In this document: positions 1 to 10,700 of the stretch, in pieces
How the letters are laid out: the number at the start of each line of letters is the position of its first letter
Position numbering within the stretch: position 1 is the first letter of the stretch
Origin: Arachis hypogaea
Lineage: Eukaryota > Streptophyta > Magnoliopsida > Fabales > Fabaceae
Direction: 5' to 3'
Assembly (NCBI RefSeq): GCF_003086295.3
Contig: NC_092048.1
Span: 89,818,626-89,882,625 of the forward strand
Length of the DNA: 64,000 nt
Made by a program: the position numbers and the translations under genes
Notes under the pieces: model-generated
The model's input: only the letters and a program-made list of their open reading frames with translations
What the model was told of the DNA's origin: nothing
Databases searched by the model: none

Positions 1-256
1 CGTAGATCTGCGAACCTTCATTCTGCTCATTCTCGGGGAACTCTCTCTCGAGCGCCCGATCAATCATGTTGGCGAAGCTATCCTCGCCGGATCTCGCAAG
101 CGAGGCATTGCCGGTGGCGGTTGCGTTGGCTCCCCGGAGGAGAAGCTCCGGCTCGGACTCCGACTCAGCAGCGACGAGAGAGAAGAATGAGGGGCAAAAG
201 AGAAGCAGGTCGCAGAGAAGGAGGATGTTAAGAATCGAATGCGATAACAACCTCAT
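1..256 (-). CDS. K+ efflux antiporter (KEA4/5/6-type), first coding exon, partial
   Basis: Reading the minus strand from an ATG at 254-256 gives a signal-peptide-like start (MRLLSHSILNILLLCDLLLF) ending near LVAAE. An N-terminal region follows with the motif SGEDSFANMIDRALEREFPE. I recognise this as the conserved N-terminus of plant KEA4/KEA5/KEA6 cation/proton antiporters, Golgi/endomembrane K+/H+ exchangers. The reading frame is open to the window edge. A possible splice donor (AAG|GTTCGC) at 15-14 would end the exon at base 16; the alternative is that the exon continues off the window. The antiporter domain and the RCK region are outside the window. The start is chosen because it gives the hydrophobic leader. 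A (GA)n tract lies just upstream in the 5' leader, and a copia element is inserted about 400 bp upstream of the ATG. The call rests on motif memory only. Confidence 0.72.
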   Translation of the reverse strand, partial: MRLLSHSILNILLLCDLLLFCPSFFSLVAAESESEPELLLRGANATATGNASLARSGEDSFANMIDRALEREFPENEQNEGSQIY

Positions 257-261
257 CTCCC

Positions 262-265
<4 letters not shown>

Positions 266-301
<36 letters not shown>
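266..301. repeat. (GA)n microsatellite in KEA 5' leader
   Basis: An uninterrupted GA dinucleotide run of about 36 bp reads as CT repeats on the sense (minus) strand of the KEA exon, immediately upstream of its start codon. CT-rich 5' leaders are common in plant genes. Its length is probably polymorphic. Confidence 0.95.
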
Positions 302-304
<3 letters not shown>

Positions 305-654
305 GGAGAGTTGGCTACACTGCCGGAGAATTAATAAGAGGAAGGTGGTTGGCGCGCGAAAATGGCTATGTTACGCAAAGGAAGATGCAGCAGAGGGAAA
401 ATGTGTGAAAGCAGTGAGAGCGAAAGGGGAAAGAAGCGTTGTGTTGTGGAGTGTAAGTGTGAAAGTACCAAATCATCCTCCAATCCTCCATGTTCTGCGA
501 CTGCAGTGAGGAGGGCAGAACTCAACTATGCTCATTCAGGCGCGTGTTACACAGTGCACCCCCCAAAAGAATAACATAATGGGAAGTGTTACCCACAAAG
601 TAAATTTTGTGATTTGTAATTATTAATTAATTATTATTAATATTTTTAATAGTA
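302..654. other. Upstream region of the KEA exon
   Basis: The segment between the GA tract and the copia insertion should hold the 5' UTR and proximal promoter of the minus-strand KEA gene. I see no convincing coding exon. The short ORFs in it are low-complexity shadows. Confidence 0.4.
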
Positions 655-659
655 TAAAA

Positions 660-1196
660 TGTTATAAAATAAAAGATATATATAAAATAAAATTGTATAA
701 ATAGAAGATTTTAGTATTAAAATAATTAGTTCAATAATAATTTATATATATATAATAAAATTATATGTTGTATTGTGTATATATATACAAAGATAGAAAG
801 AAGTATTAAAAATAAAGAGAGAGAATCGCATTTGTTTATTGTTACAATCTCAATATAATAAAGATGATTAATATTGCTATTAATATTATATGTAAAGAGT
901 AATAGAAAATAGAATTTAAAATACTTATAAAATAAAAGAAGAGAAAGAATTATAGTAAAAATATAAGGAGAAGAGTATTTGATTGCAGCATAAAAGAGGA
1001 TTGATTTATTATTATTTGCTTGTGTATGAAAAGAAAGGGAGAATGGTATTTTTTGTTCTGTTACATTCACAGAGGTTCACCTCCTATTTATAAGCTTATG
1101 GAAGGGATATTGTCAACCTTCATTTATTTCATTCTCTTTTGAGAATGTAAACTTTATATAGGAAATGGGCATCCACGTCCCATTCCTATCACAACA
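660..1196 (-). repeat. Copia 3' LTR
   Basis: It starts TGTTATAAAA and ends ATCACAACA on the plus strand, and is very AT-rich with TA microsatellites. It matches 6267-6811. An ATATAA-type TATA sequence lies in the U3-like part on the minus strand. Confidence 0.93.
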
Positions 1197-1206
1197 CTCC
1201 CCCTTA
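1197..1206 (-). other. Copia polypurine tract
   Basis: The minus strand reads TAAGGGGGAG directly before the 3' LTR. This is the expected position and composition of the plus-strand primer site. Confidence 0.8.
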
Positions 1207-1399
1207 GATGACCATTTAGGATTATTGCCTCATTAAAACCTTACTAAAGAAAACCCTGTGGGAAAAACCTTAGTGAAGGAAAAAGAGTACAATATCCTTT
1301 GTGATTGGGACTGCCTCATTAAAAACCTTGTCAAGAAAAACCCAATGGAAAAAAACCTGACCAAGGAAAAAAGAGTACAGTCTCCCCCTCTTGCCGACA

Positions 1400-4300
1400 T
1401 CATTTAACGTCTCGAAATCGGCGCATCCCAATCTCATGTACCAATCTTTCAAAGGAGGATTTTGGGAGTGACTTTGTAAATAAATCTGCCAGATTGTCAC
1501 TTGAACGGATCTGTTGGACATCAATTGTCCCTTGATTTTGAAGATCATAAGTGAAGAAGAATTTGGGAGAAATATGCTTTGTTCTATCACCTTTGATGTA
1601 TCCACCCTTAAGTTGAGCAATGCATGCTGTATTATCTTCAAACAGGACAGTTGGAGCTATCTTATGATCAATTAGTCCACATGATGACAGAATATATTGA
1701 ATTAGACTTCTCAGCCAAAAACACTCGCGACTAGCTTCATGAATCGCCAGTATTTCAGCATGATTAGAGGAGGTTGCTGCTATCGTCTGTTTCGTGGACC
1801 TCCATGATATAGCTGTTCCACCATATGTAAACAGATATCCTGTTTGAGATCTCCCTTTATGTGGATCAGACAAGTATCCAGCATCTGCATAGCCAACTAG
1901 TTGTGACTTGGATCCATAGGGATAAAACAATCCCATATCAACCGTTCCATGAAGATATCGAAAAATTTGTTTGATTCCACTCCAATGTCTTCTGGTTGGA
2001 GAGGAACTATACCTTGCTAGTAAATTCACCGCGAATGATATGTCAGGTCGCGTATTATTAGCAAGATACATTAGCGCTCCAATGGCACTAAGATATGGTA
2101 CTTCAGGACCAAGGATATCTTCATTTTCTTCTTTAGGGCGGAATTGATCCTTTTTCACATCCAAAGATCTTACGATCATTGGGGTATTTAATGGATGTGA
2201 CTTATCCATATAAAATCTTTTCAAGATCTTTTCTGTGTATGTTGTTTGATGAATAAAGATCCCACCTTTTATATGCTCGATCTGCAGGCCGAGACAAAAC
2301 TTAGTCTTTCCAAGATCTTTCATCTCAAACTCTTCTTTTAGAGTTTTTATAATTGTTGGAATCTCTTCAGGAGTCCTAATGATATTTAAATCATCAACGT
2401 ACACAGCAATTATAACGAATCCAGATGCAGATTTCTTTATAAAAACACATGGACAGATATCATCATTCTTGAATCCGTTTTTGGCCAGATACTCAGTAAG
2501 ACGATTATACCACATTCGTCCAGATTGCTTTAGACCATATAAAGATCTTTGCAATTTGACTGAGTATAACCCTTGCGAATATTCATTGGATGGTTTAGAT
2601 ATCTTTAGTCCTTCAGGGACTTTCATATAGATATCTCGATCTAATGAGCCGTATAAGTAGGCTGTTACCACATCCATTAAATGCATATGCAGTTTATGAT
2701 ATGCAGATAAACTGACCAAATAACGCAATGTTATCGCATCCACTACAGGGGAATACGTTTCTTCATAATCTATACCGGGCCTTTGTGAAAAACCTTGTGC
2801 TACAAGTCGGGCTTTATAGCGCACAACTTCATTTTTCTTATTTCGTTTTCTCACAAATACCCACTTATATCCAACAGGTTTTACATCTTCAGGTGTACGG
2901 ACTACAGGTCCAAAGACTTCACGTTTTGCAAGTGAGTCTAATTCAGCCTTCATGGCTGCTTCCCATTTTGGCCAATCATTTCTTTGTCGACATTCTTCAA
3001 CTGATCTTGGCTCAATATCCTTACTTTCATGCATGATATTTAATGCCACATTATATGCAAATATTTCATTGACAATTGTCTTATTTCGGTCCCATTTCTC
3101 TCCTATAAAGACATAATTTATCGAGATCTCGTCATTTTCACAATTTTCAGGTACCTGAGCGTCTTCTGGTGTTATATCAGAATTTTGGACAACTGTATGT
3201 GTCTTTACTATGTCTTTTTCAACAGGAATATTATTTACCTCTTTTCTCTTTCGAGGATTTTTGTCTTTGGAACCGACAGGCCTGCCACGCTTCTGGCGTG
3301 TATTTGCTTCCGTGGCTATTTGTCCTACTGGGACATCAATTCGAATTGGGACATTTTCCGCCCTGCCACGCTTCTGGCATGAATTTGCTTCAGTGGCTAC
3401 TTGTCCTACTGGGACGTCAATTCGAATTGAGGTATTTTTCGCTGGTATGTAAGATTTGGTTATCCTCTTTGTATCGGAAAATGCATCAGGCAGTTCATTT
3501 GCTATTCTTTGCAAATGTATAATCTTTTGAACTTCTAGTTCACCTTGCCCTGATCGAGGATCTAAATGCATCAATGATGATGCATTCCAATTAAGTTCCT
3601 TTTCAGGAAGCTTATTCTCTCCCCCTAATGTTGGAAATTTTGATTCATCAAAATGACAATCCGCAAACCGGGCTTTAAACACATCACCAGTTTGTATCTC
3701 AAGATACCTCACTATAGAGGGAGAATCATATCCAACATATATCCCCAATTTTCTTTGGGGTCCCATTTTGGTGCGATTAGGTGGTGCAATGGGAACATAT
3801 ATCGCACACCCAAATATTCTTAAATGGGAAACATTTGGCTGCTGGCCAAAAGCTAATTGTATAGGAGAGAATTGATGATAACTCGTTGGCCTCAAACGAA
3901 TAAGTGCTGCGGCATGTAAAATAGCATGCCCCCAAACCGAGGTTGGGAGATTTGTTCTCATAAGCAAGGGTCTAACAATTAATTGGAGGCACTTAATAAG
4001 TGATTCTGCTAACCCATTTTGTGTGTGAACATAAGCTACTGGATGTTCAACACTTATTCCATTAGCCATACAATAAGCATCAAAAGCTTGGGAAGTAAAT
4101 TCACCAGCATTATCAAGACGAATTGCTTTAATTGGATTTTCTGGAAATTGTGCTTTTAATCGAATAATTTGAGCTAGTAATCTCGCAAACGCCAGGTTGC
4201 GAGAAGATAATAAGCACACATGTGACCATCTCGAAGATGCGTCTATCAGGACCATAAAATATCTAAAAGATCCACATGGTGGATGAATAGGTCCACATAT

Positions 4301-4960
4301 ATCACCTTGAATCCTTTCTAGGAATTCAGGGGACTCAAATCCAATCTTTACCGGTGATGGCCTTAAAATTAACTTCCCTCGAGAACATGCAGCACAACAA
4401 AATTCACTAGTTTTAAGAATCTTCTGGTTCTTTAGTGAATATCCATGAGAGTTTTCAATAATTCTTCTCATCATGGTTGCTCCCGGATGACCCAAACGGT
4501 CGTGCCAAGTTATGAATTCATTTGGGCTAGTAAGCTTCTGGTTTACAGTGGCATGTGATTCAATTGCACTAATCTTAGTATAATACAACCCAGATGAAAG
4601 AGAGGGTAATTTTTCTAATATAACTTTCTTATTTTAATCATGAGTTGTGATATATAAATACTCATGATTTCCCTCATTCATAGTCTCAATATGATATCCA
4701 TTTCGTCGAATATCTTTAAAGCTCAACAAGTTTCTTCGAGACTTGGTAGACAACAGTGCATTATTTATTATAAATTTTGTTCCTCCAGGAAACAAAATTA
4801 TAGCTCTTCCGGAGCCTTCTATCACATTGCCTGAGCCAATAATAGTGTTAACATATTCCTCTTTTGGCACAAGATGGGTAAAATATATATCACTTTTGAG
4901 AATAGTGTGCAAACTTGCACTATCCGCAAGGCATACATCTTCATTACATATCCTTGCCAT
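1400..4960 (-). pseudogene. Copia pol (protease, integrase, RT, RNase H) with one in-frame stop
   Basis: One reading frame runs from MARICNEDVC at 4960 to 1400 and is interrupted once by TAA at 4634-4636; the frame reopens immediately after it. In order it shows a protease-like CLADSASLHTIL motif (DSA active site), a GAG-pre-integrase module (WHDRLGHPG), an integrase core with the expected acidic residues (GDICGP, IRLDNAGEF, QNGLAES), a reverse transcriptase with YVDDL, and RNase H (SSNHAEILAIHEA, FEDNTACIAQL). This module order (integrase before RT) defines Ty1/copia. A 27-residue in-frame tandem duplication lies between integrase and RT. Apart from the single stop the coding region looks well preserved. 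Gag is in a different frame, so gag and pol are not one continuous ORF here. Confidence 0.93.
3281..3442 (-). repeat. 81-bp in-frame tandem duplication in copia pol
   Basis: Two adjacent 81-bp units (3281-3361 and 3362-3442) encode RIDVPVGQxATEANxxQKRGR twice, 27 residues per unit. The first translated unit ends QKRGRAENVPI. The second ends QKRGRPVGSKD, which is AT-hook-like. The frame is kept. The units differ at several bases, so the duplication is not brand new. Confidence 0.9.
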
Positions 4961-5231
4961 TCTTCAAAAACAAATAATAATAAAATGAATAGTATGCACA
5001 GTTAAATTGAATACTTGATCAGAATTATTTTTCTAAGAAACACTGTACATAAAATAATGTCATATACTAAAATTTTATTTTAAAATTTGACACATTTAAT
5101 AATTTCAAAATTCATATTAATATTTCATTATTTATGTACATCACATTTGAAACTTAAATACATAGAAAATAAAACTTAACAATAAGTTCTTTACATTATT
5201 TATTTACATATATACTTCACAATCCCACATA

Positions 5232-6206
5232 TTAAACTATTCCATCATTGATCAAATAACCAATATTTCCTTCAGGGTCCTCAAAGAAATCAGATACATC
5301 ATAATGAGTGGTGGAGTTCTCAGCATCATTTGAAACAAAATTTGTTTCCTTTCCTTTGTCGTTCTTTTTCAAAGATGCCTGGTAAAGATCGACTAGGTGC
5401 CTTGGGGTACGACAGGTACGTGACCAATGGCCCTTTCCACCACAGCGGAAACACTTCTCCTCGGTTGATTTATTCTGCCCGATATTCCTTTCTTTGTCCC
5501 ACTTCTGGTGAGATCCTCTTTTTTGAACATAATTCTTTTTCCTTCCATAATTTTTCTTGTTATTAAAAGCTTGCCATTTACCTCTTCTGGGGTAATGATT
5601 TGTCACATTTACTTCAGGAAATGGGGCGGCGCCAGTTGGGCGCGCTTCATGATTTTTCAATAACAACTCATTGTTGCGTTCGGCAACAAGAAGGCAAGAA
5701 ATTAACTCAGAATATTTTTTAAACCCTTTCTCTCGATACTGCTGCTGCAGGAGCACATTCGAGGCATGGAAGGTTGAGAAAGTTTTCTCCAACATATCAT
5801 GATCAGTTATTTTTTCCCCACACAATTTCATTCGTGAGGTGATTCGAAACATTGCAGAATTATATTCATTTATAGATTTAAAATCTTGTAAACACAAATG
5901 CGTCCATTCATATCGGGCCTGAGGAAGTATTACCGTTTTCTGATGATTATGCCTTTCTTCAAGGTCTTTCCAAAGATCTGCAGGATCTTTTAATGTAAGA
6001 TATTCATTTTTCAATCTTTCGTCAAGATGACGACGGAGAAAAATCATGGCTTTAACTTTATCCTTCTGGGATGCATTATTTTCAGCTTTAATGGTATCTC
6101 CAAGATCCATTGAATCAAGATGGATTTCAACATCTAGTATCCATGATAAATAATTGTTTCCAGATATATCAAGAGCATTGAATTCAAGATGAGAGAGATT
6201 CGACAT
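5232..6206 (-). CDS. Copia Gag nucleocapsid polyprotein
   Basis: This 324-residue ORF opens MSNLSHLEFNALDISGNNYL and carries the UBN2-like retrotransposon gag region (W-x-DLEERHNHQKT, residues roughly 75-200). Near residue 250 there is a single CCHC zinc knuckle, CFRCGGKGHWSRTC, for RNA binding. It forms the virus-like particle in which reverse transcription occurs. The ORF is intact and lies just downstream of the right LTR and primer site, as expected. Its stop at 5232 and the frame change before pol mean the element has separate gag and pol frames. Confidence 0.93.
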   Translation of the reverse strand: MSNLSHLEFNALDISGNNYLSWILDVEIHLDSMDLGDTIKAENNASQKDKVKAMIFLRRHLDERLKNEYLTLKDPADLWKDLEERHNHQKTVILPQARYEWTHLCLQDFKSINEYNSAMFRITSRMKLCGEKITDHDMLEKTFSTFHASNVLLQQQYREKGFKKYSELISCLLVAERNNELLLKNHEARPTGAAPFPEVNVTNHYPRRGKWQAFNNKKNYGRKKNYVQKRGSHQKWDKERNIGQNKSTEEKCFRCGGKGHWSRTCRTPRHLVDLYQASLKKNDKGKETNFVSNDAENSTTHYDVSDFFEDPEGNIGYLINDGIV

Positions 6207-6245
6207 AATGAAAATTTGTTACCTGAGTCTTCCTAAAAATTTGAT

Positions 6246-6266
6246 CAGAGTCTCGTGCTGATAACG
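6246..6266 (-). other. Copia primer binding site region
   Basis: Immediately inside the 5' LTR the minus strand reads CGTTATCAGCACGAGACTCT. The TATCAG core fits initiator-methionine tRNA, the usual copia primer, but the match is partial. The call rests mainly on position. Confidence 0.55.
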
Positions 6267-6811
6267 TGTTGTAAAATAAAAGATATATATAAAATAAAGT
6301 TGTATAAATAGAAGACTCTAGTATTAAAATAATTAGCTCAATAATAATTTATATATATATAATAAAATTATATATTGTATTGTGTATATATATATATATA
6401 CAAATATAGAAAGAAGTATTAAAAATAAAGAGAGAGAGAATCGCATTTGTTTATTGTTACAATCTCAATATAATAAAGATGATTAATATTGCTATTAATA
6501 TTATATGTAAAGAGTAATAGAAAATAGAATTTAAAATACTTATAAAATAAAAGAAGAGAAAGAATTATAGTAGAAATATAAGGAGAAGAGTATTTGATTG
6601 CAACATAAAAGAGGATTGATTTATTATTATTTGCTTGTGTATGAAAAGAAAGGGAGAATGGTATTTTTTGTTCTGTTACATTCACGGAGGTTCACCTCCT
6701 ATTTATAAGCTTATGGAAGGGATATTGTCAACCTTCATTTATTTCGTTCTCTTTTGAGAATGTAAACTTTATATAGGAAATGAACATCCACGTCCCATTC
6801 TTATCATAACA
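6267..6811 (-). repeat. Copia 5' LTR
   Basis: Partner of 660-1196. It starts TGTTGTAAAA and ends ATCATAACA on the plus strand, and is followed by the target duplication TAAAA. It carries a longer TA run than the left LTR. Confidence 0.93.
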
Positions 6812-6816
6812 TAAAA

Positions 6817-7499
6817 TTATATTTTATGATGTGAGATTAGTTATTTTTTTATTTTTAGTTAAATGTTAACTAAATTTTAATAAAAATATTAATTTCTACA
6901 CTTTTTCTATCAAATGCCAATTACTATAAATTAAGGGCACGTTACACAATAAGTTTTTTTTTTTTTTTTTTTGGCATGACTTTCACAATAACGAGAGGTG
7001 TTTGTCAAAAGACAATAAGCAGTTATGGCCCAAAAAGGAAACAACAAACTAATAAGCCAGCATCAGTAACCCAAAATATTTGGGCTAGAGTAACAAAATA
7101 GAATGGTCATGTCAATGTTCAGTACAATTTTTTAATTAAATATTTACAACTTTTTGTCACCATAAAAAATAACAAAATTTTATTTGCTATATATTATTCG
7201 ACGGGATAAATATTGATAATCGATAAGCCAAAGCCGATTTCATGATAATAGGAGACTGGGGGAGGAGTTGTTGAAAGGAGAATTTGAAAAGAATTCAAAT
7301 TCAACATAGTTGCTTATAAATCGACGATTTGTAAAGGATTTGAGGTGGTCTCAGTAATATGGTATTGGAAAGAGATTTTCGATTTTTAATCTTTTTAACT
7401 AACAAAGAAATCAGCTTTTAAACTTGGTAAACGTGGAGTATGAGATTGATGGAAGATATCTTTAAATAAAATGGCAAGCGATGAATAAAGAGTTAATTT
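6817..7499. other. Intergenic, no gene seen
   Basis: AT-rich flank between the copia element and the Mutator-like element, with a poly-T run near 6955. No coding or structural signal could be supported. Confidence 0.5.
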
Positions 7500-7705
7500 T
7501 TTTTTTTTAAAAAAAGCAGTCAGACATACATTCAAACTCCAGCAATTTTTTAAGCAGGCTTGCTATACATACAAGTCTTTTTGGCTTACAAACTATACAA
7601 GTTAGCCCAAACTCAAAAAAAAATTATGCGCACTACCTCCTTAACAATCGAGGGTACACGCACGCGCCTTAATCAACTGTTGCGTTTTTCCAAAACACGC
7701 TCATT

Positions 7706-10700
7706 ATGACAGACTCTTCCTCTTCTTTCTCAATCAAAACCCAAACCGTCAAGATTCAAGCCACATTCGAAACAAACTACAATTCTGAAGAAACGTTTCA
7801 ACTCCTCGCGAAGAGTAGAAGAAATCAAGAAGAAAAGATACAAATCTCCATCAAAAATCACCAGAAAGAAGGAAGAAACATTATTCAAGGTACTGTTTTA
7901 ATGTTCTTCTAAGTTTTTCACATTTCTGTTATATGAAATCGAAGCACTATATCGTCAGTATTTCTCTCTCTATTTCACTGTTCTTGGTTTAGATCTCATA
8001 TTACTGTTCTGATGACATTGTTCTTCGTTTACGCTATTTCACGTACTTCTAGCGAATGCTTTAACGTGTGTTTTGATCTGTTTTGGTACACGTTTTGTGG
8101 ATGTTTACATGTTTTTTAAGTAGGTTTATGCATGCTTACATGAAAGACTCTTCCTCTTCTAAATGAATTTTGGGTGTACTTGGCAGATTTTTGGGTGTAT
8201 ATGTCGGACTTGGCATGCGACTATTGCTTCTAGTGGCATTTCGAACTTAAATATATTTTTGAACTCATATAATCCAAAAAATGTAGAGGTGTATGGGACT
8301 GATATATATATTAGGATTATCGAAGTCTAACTGGTACTGTTCTAATTGTGCTTGACCTTGTAGTGTCATTTTATACATGTTTGGTTGATTTGGATATGAT
8401 TTTGAACTCATTTAATTTCGTTTAATTGAAAAAACAAAATGTTTATGGGACTAGATTTGGGTGTATGTGGCTGATATTTGGGTCTATCTGACTGATATAT
8501 GGGTGTATGTCTCTGATTTTTTGTTGTATTTTTTATCTATTGACAGCATCTCTTTTTTATTGCAGTAAAAATGGCAAGCAAGAACCAAGGTGGAAAAAAT
8601 ACAACGTAAGCACAAATATATGTCTTAGAACAAGTCAATTTTTCCTAATACAAATATATCTTATTTTAATGACTCTAATTTTTCTTTGTTTACAGCAAAC
8701 CAAAGACTTGAAGTGTGCAACCAGATTGTTGAGTGAAAAATTTGAAAATATGAGCGAGGCAAAGAAAGCGATTGTTTGGGAATTAGGTTTTGGTGGACTG
8801 ATGCACATCTCGCCAATGAAGGTGCATCACAAACTATTAAAGGAGTTGGCTAACTCCTTTAAATTGGGGAAAAACACACTTGAAACAAGCTACGGTTCGT
8901 TTAGAGTTAAACCCAGCACATAGGGGCTGCGCTTGGCCTTAATGCATTAGGTAACTGATTACAGGAAATCTATATACTTCCATTCTTCGTAATATCTTAT
9001 TCTGCTATCATGTAATCAAGGAATAGAAATAGGTGTATATGAGTGATGTTTAGGTGTATTTCAAGTGATTTTCAATGTAACTTGTTTTCTTTTTTGTAGG
9101 AGATTTATTTCCTTAGAAAGTTAGTTATAAGAAACTTTCTGAAGAGAACAAACAGATTTTTAGAAGATTCCAGCGGAAGACTCTAAAAAATCTGACGGAT
9201 GAGATGATGAGTATTGGTGTTGAAAATGAACAGGATCGCCTGATGTTCAAGAGGATTTTCATCCTCTAGATACAGATGGCATTTCTGCTGCCAACAACAA
9301 TAAACAAAATCTCTCATGTTCACCTAGCTCCAATTTTTAAGATGGACAAAATAAAGGAGGGCAACTAGGAAGCCCATGTGCTTATTTTCATCATCAAGGG
9401 CATAACTAATTACAATCTAAAAAATAAAAAATCAATCAACGGCTGCCTCTTTGCCTTGATGATACTCTATTTCCATCTGTCAAAAAACAAAGATAAGAAA
9501 GGAGAAGAAAGACCTGCACGACCCTTGATTACCAATTTGAATAGAGAGCAGTTGGTTGAAAGGATGAGAGTAGAAATGGATGGACATATGGTAAGTGAAC
9601 AGAATACCTTGGGTATATTTTATTTACGTAGATGTTGTTAACTAACATTTCTATTGTTTCAGGGAATCGTAAAGATGGAAAAAACAAAAAAGAAATTGAA
9701 ACAAATGAAGGAAAAAGAAAAGAAAGAAAAAAACAAAAAAAAAGGCAAGTTCATCATCATCTGAGAGTGATGCATCTGAAAGTGAAGTTGATTCTTCCTC
9801 TGAGTTTGAGTATGAAGAAGACTCAGAGGAAGTAAAAAGGAAACAACCCACCCGAACGGCCAAAAGGTAAGTAATATATTTGGGTGTATTTTGTCACTTT
9901 TAGGGTATTTTTTACTAATGATTGTTTACCTTGCAGAATGGAATTCAAAAAAAGGAAGCAGATTCAGGAGGATTCCAATTCAGAAACTGAATCGAATGAT
10001 GAGTAAGATTCTAAAATTATCATTGCTTTCTTTTCTGTTTATTTTCAAAATTTGATGTATTAACACACTGTTTCCCATTAACTTTCAGAAGTGAAGAATC
10101 ATCACCAATAAAAAAACAAAAAATAAAGAAAAAAATTCAGACTACAACAAAAAAGTAAGCACTGCTTTGGATAGTATTTTATGATCAATTTTATTTTGTT
10201 TTTCTGATTCACTGTTTTTTTTTTCAGGACGCGATCCAAAAAGAGAAAGCTCATTGTTGAGGATTCGTCTCCTGAACAAACTCAATCTTATAATGGGTAA
10301 GATACTTTGTAAAGCTATATTACCATTTATCAAGAAAATTATATTTGTTAACATGTTCTTTTATGCATGTACTGTCAGATCTGAAATTGGAACTAAAGTA
10401 TTAGAAGAATTATTAAGGGAATCAAAAAAGAAGAAAAATAATGAAAAAGCTACTACACAGGGGTTTGTTATATTTGGGGTGTATATTACCGATTTTAAGG
10501 TGTTTTGGTTGCTGATAATTGTTTTTGGTTTTCCAGGAAGAAGGGAGCTGACCTGCGATCGACAGAAGGTCACTATGACTCATCCGAAACGTAAGAACCT
10601 TTATTTGATAAAATCTTGTTATCCTTATTTAACTGTATAGTATTTTTACTGAATGATGTTTATTCTATGCTTAGAATCTCCGATGTGAACTTAGGAAGTG

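Larger units (their letters stand above)
660..6811 (-). mobile_element. Full-length Ty1/copia LTR retrotransposon
   Basis: Two LTRs begin TG and end CA: 660-1196 (537 bp) and 6267-6811 (545 bp). They are flanked by the 5-bp target duplication TAAAA (655-659 and 6812-6816). By eye the LTRs differ by about 16 substitutions plus two microsatellite-type indels, roughly 97% identical, so the insertion is fairly young. The element is oriented to the left: gag (5232-6206) lies next to the right LTR (its 5' LTR), and pol runs toward the left LTR. A polypurine tract adjoins the left LTR. It sits upstream of the KEA exon and transcribes in the same direction as that gene. Confidence 0.95.

Noticed and set aside
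66..509. Plus-strand ORF with an Arg/Glu repeat
   Set aside because: The repeat is the translated GA microsatellite, and the opposite strand encodes the KEA exon in its first part. It is a shadow.
726..1070. Minus-strand ORF in the left copia LTR, repeated at 6419-6685
   Set aside because: It is the AT-rich LTR itself. Both copies exist because the LTR is duplicated. No protein features beyond Leu/Ile/Tyr composition.
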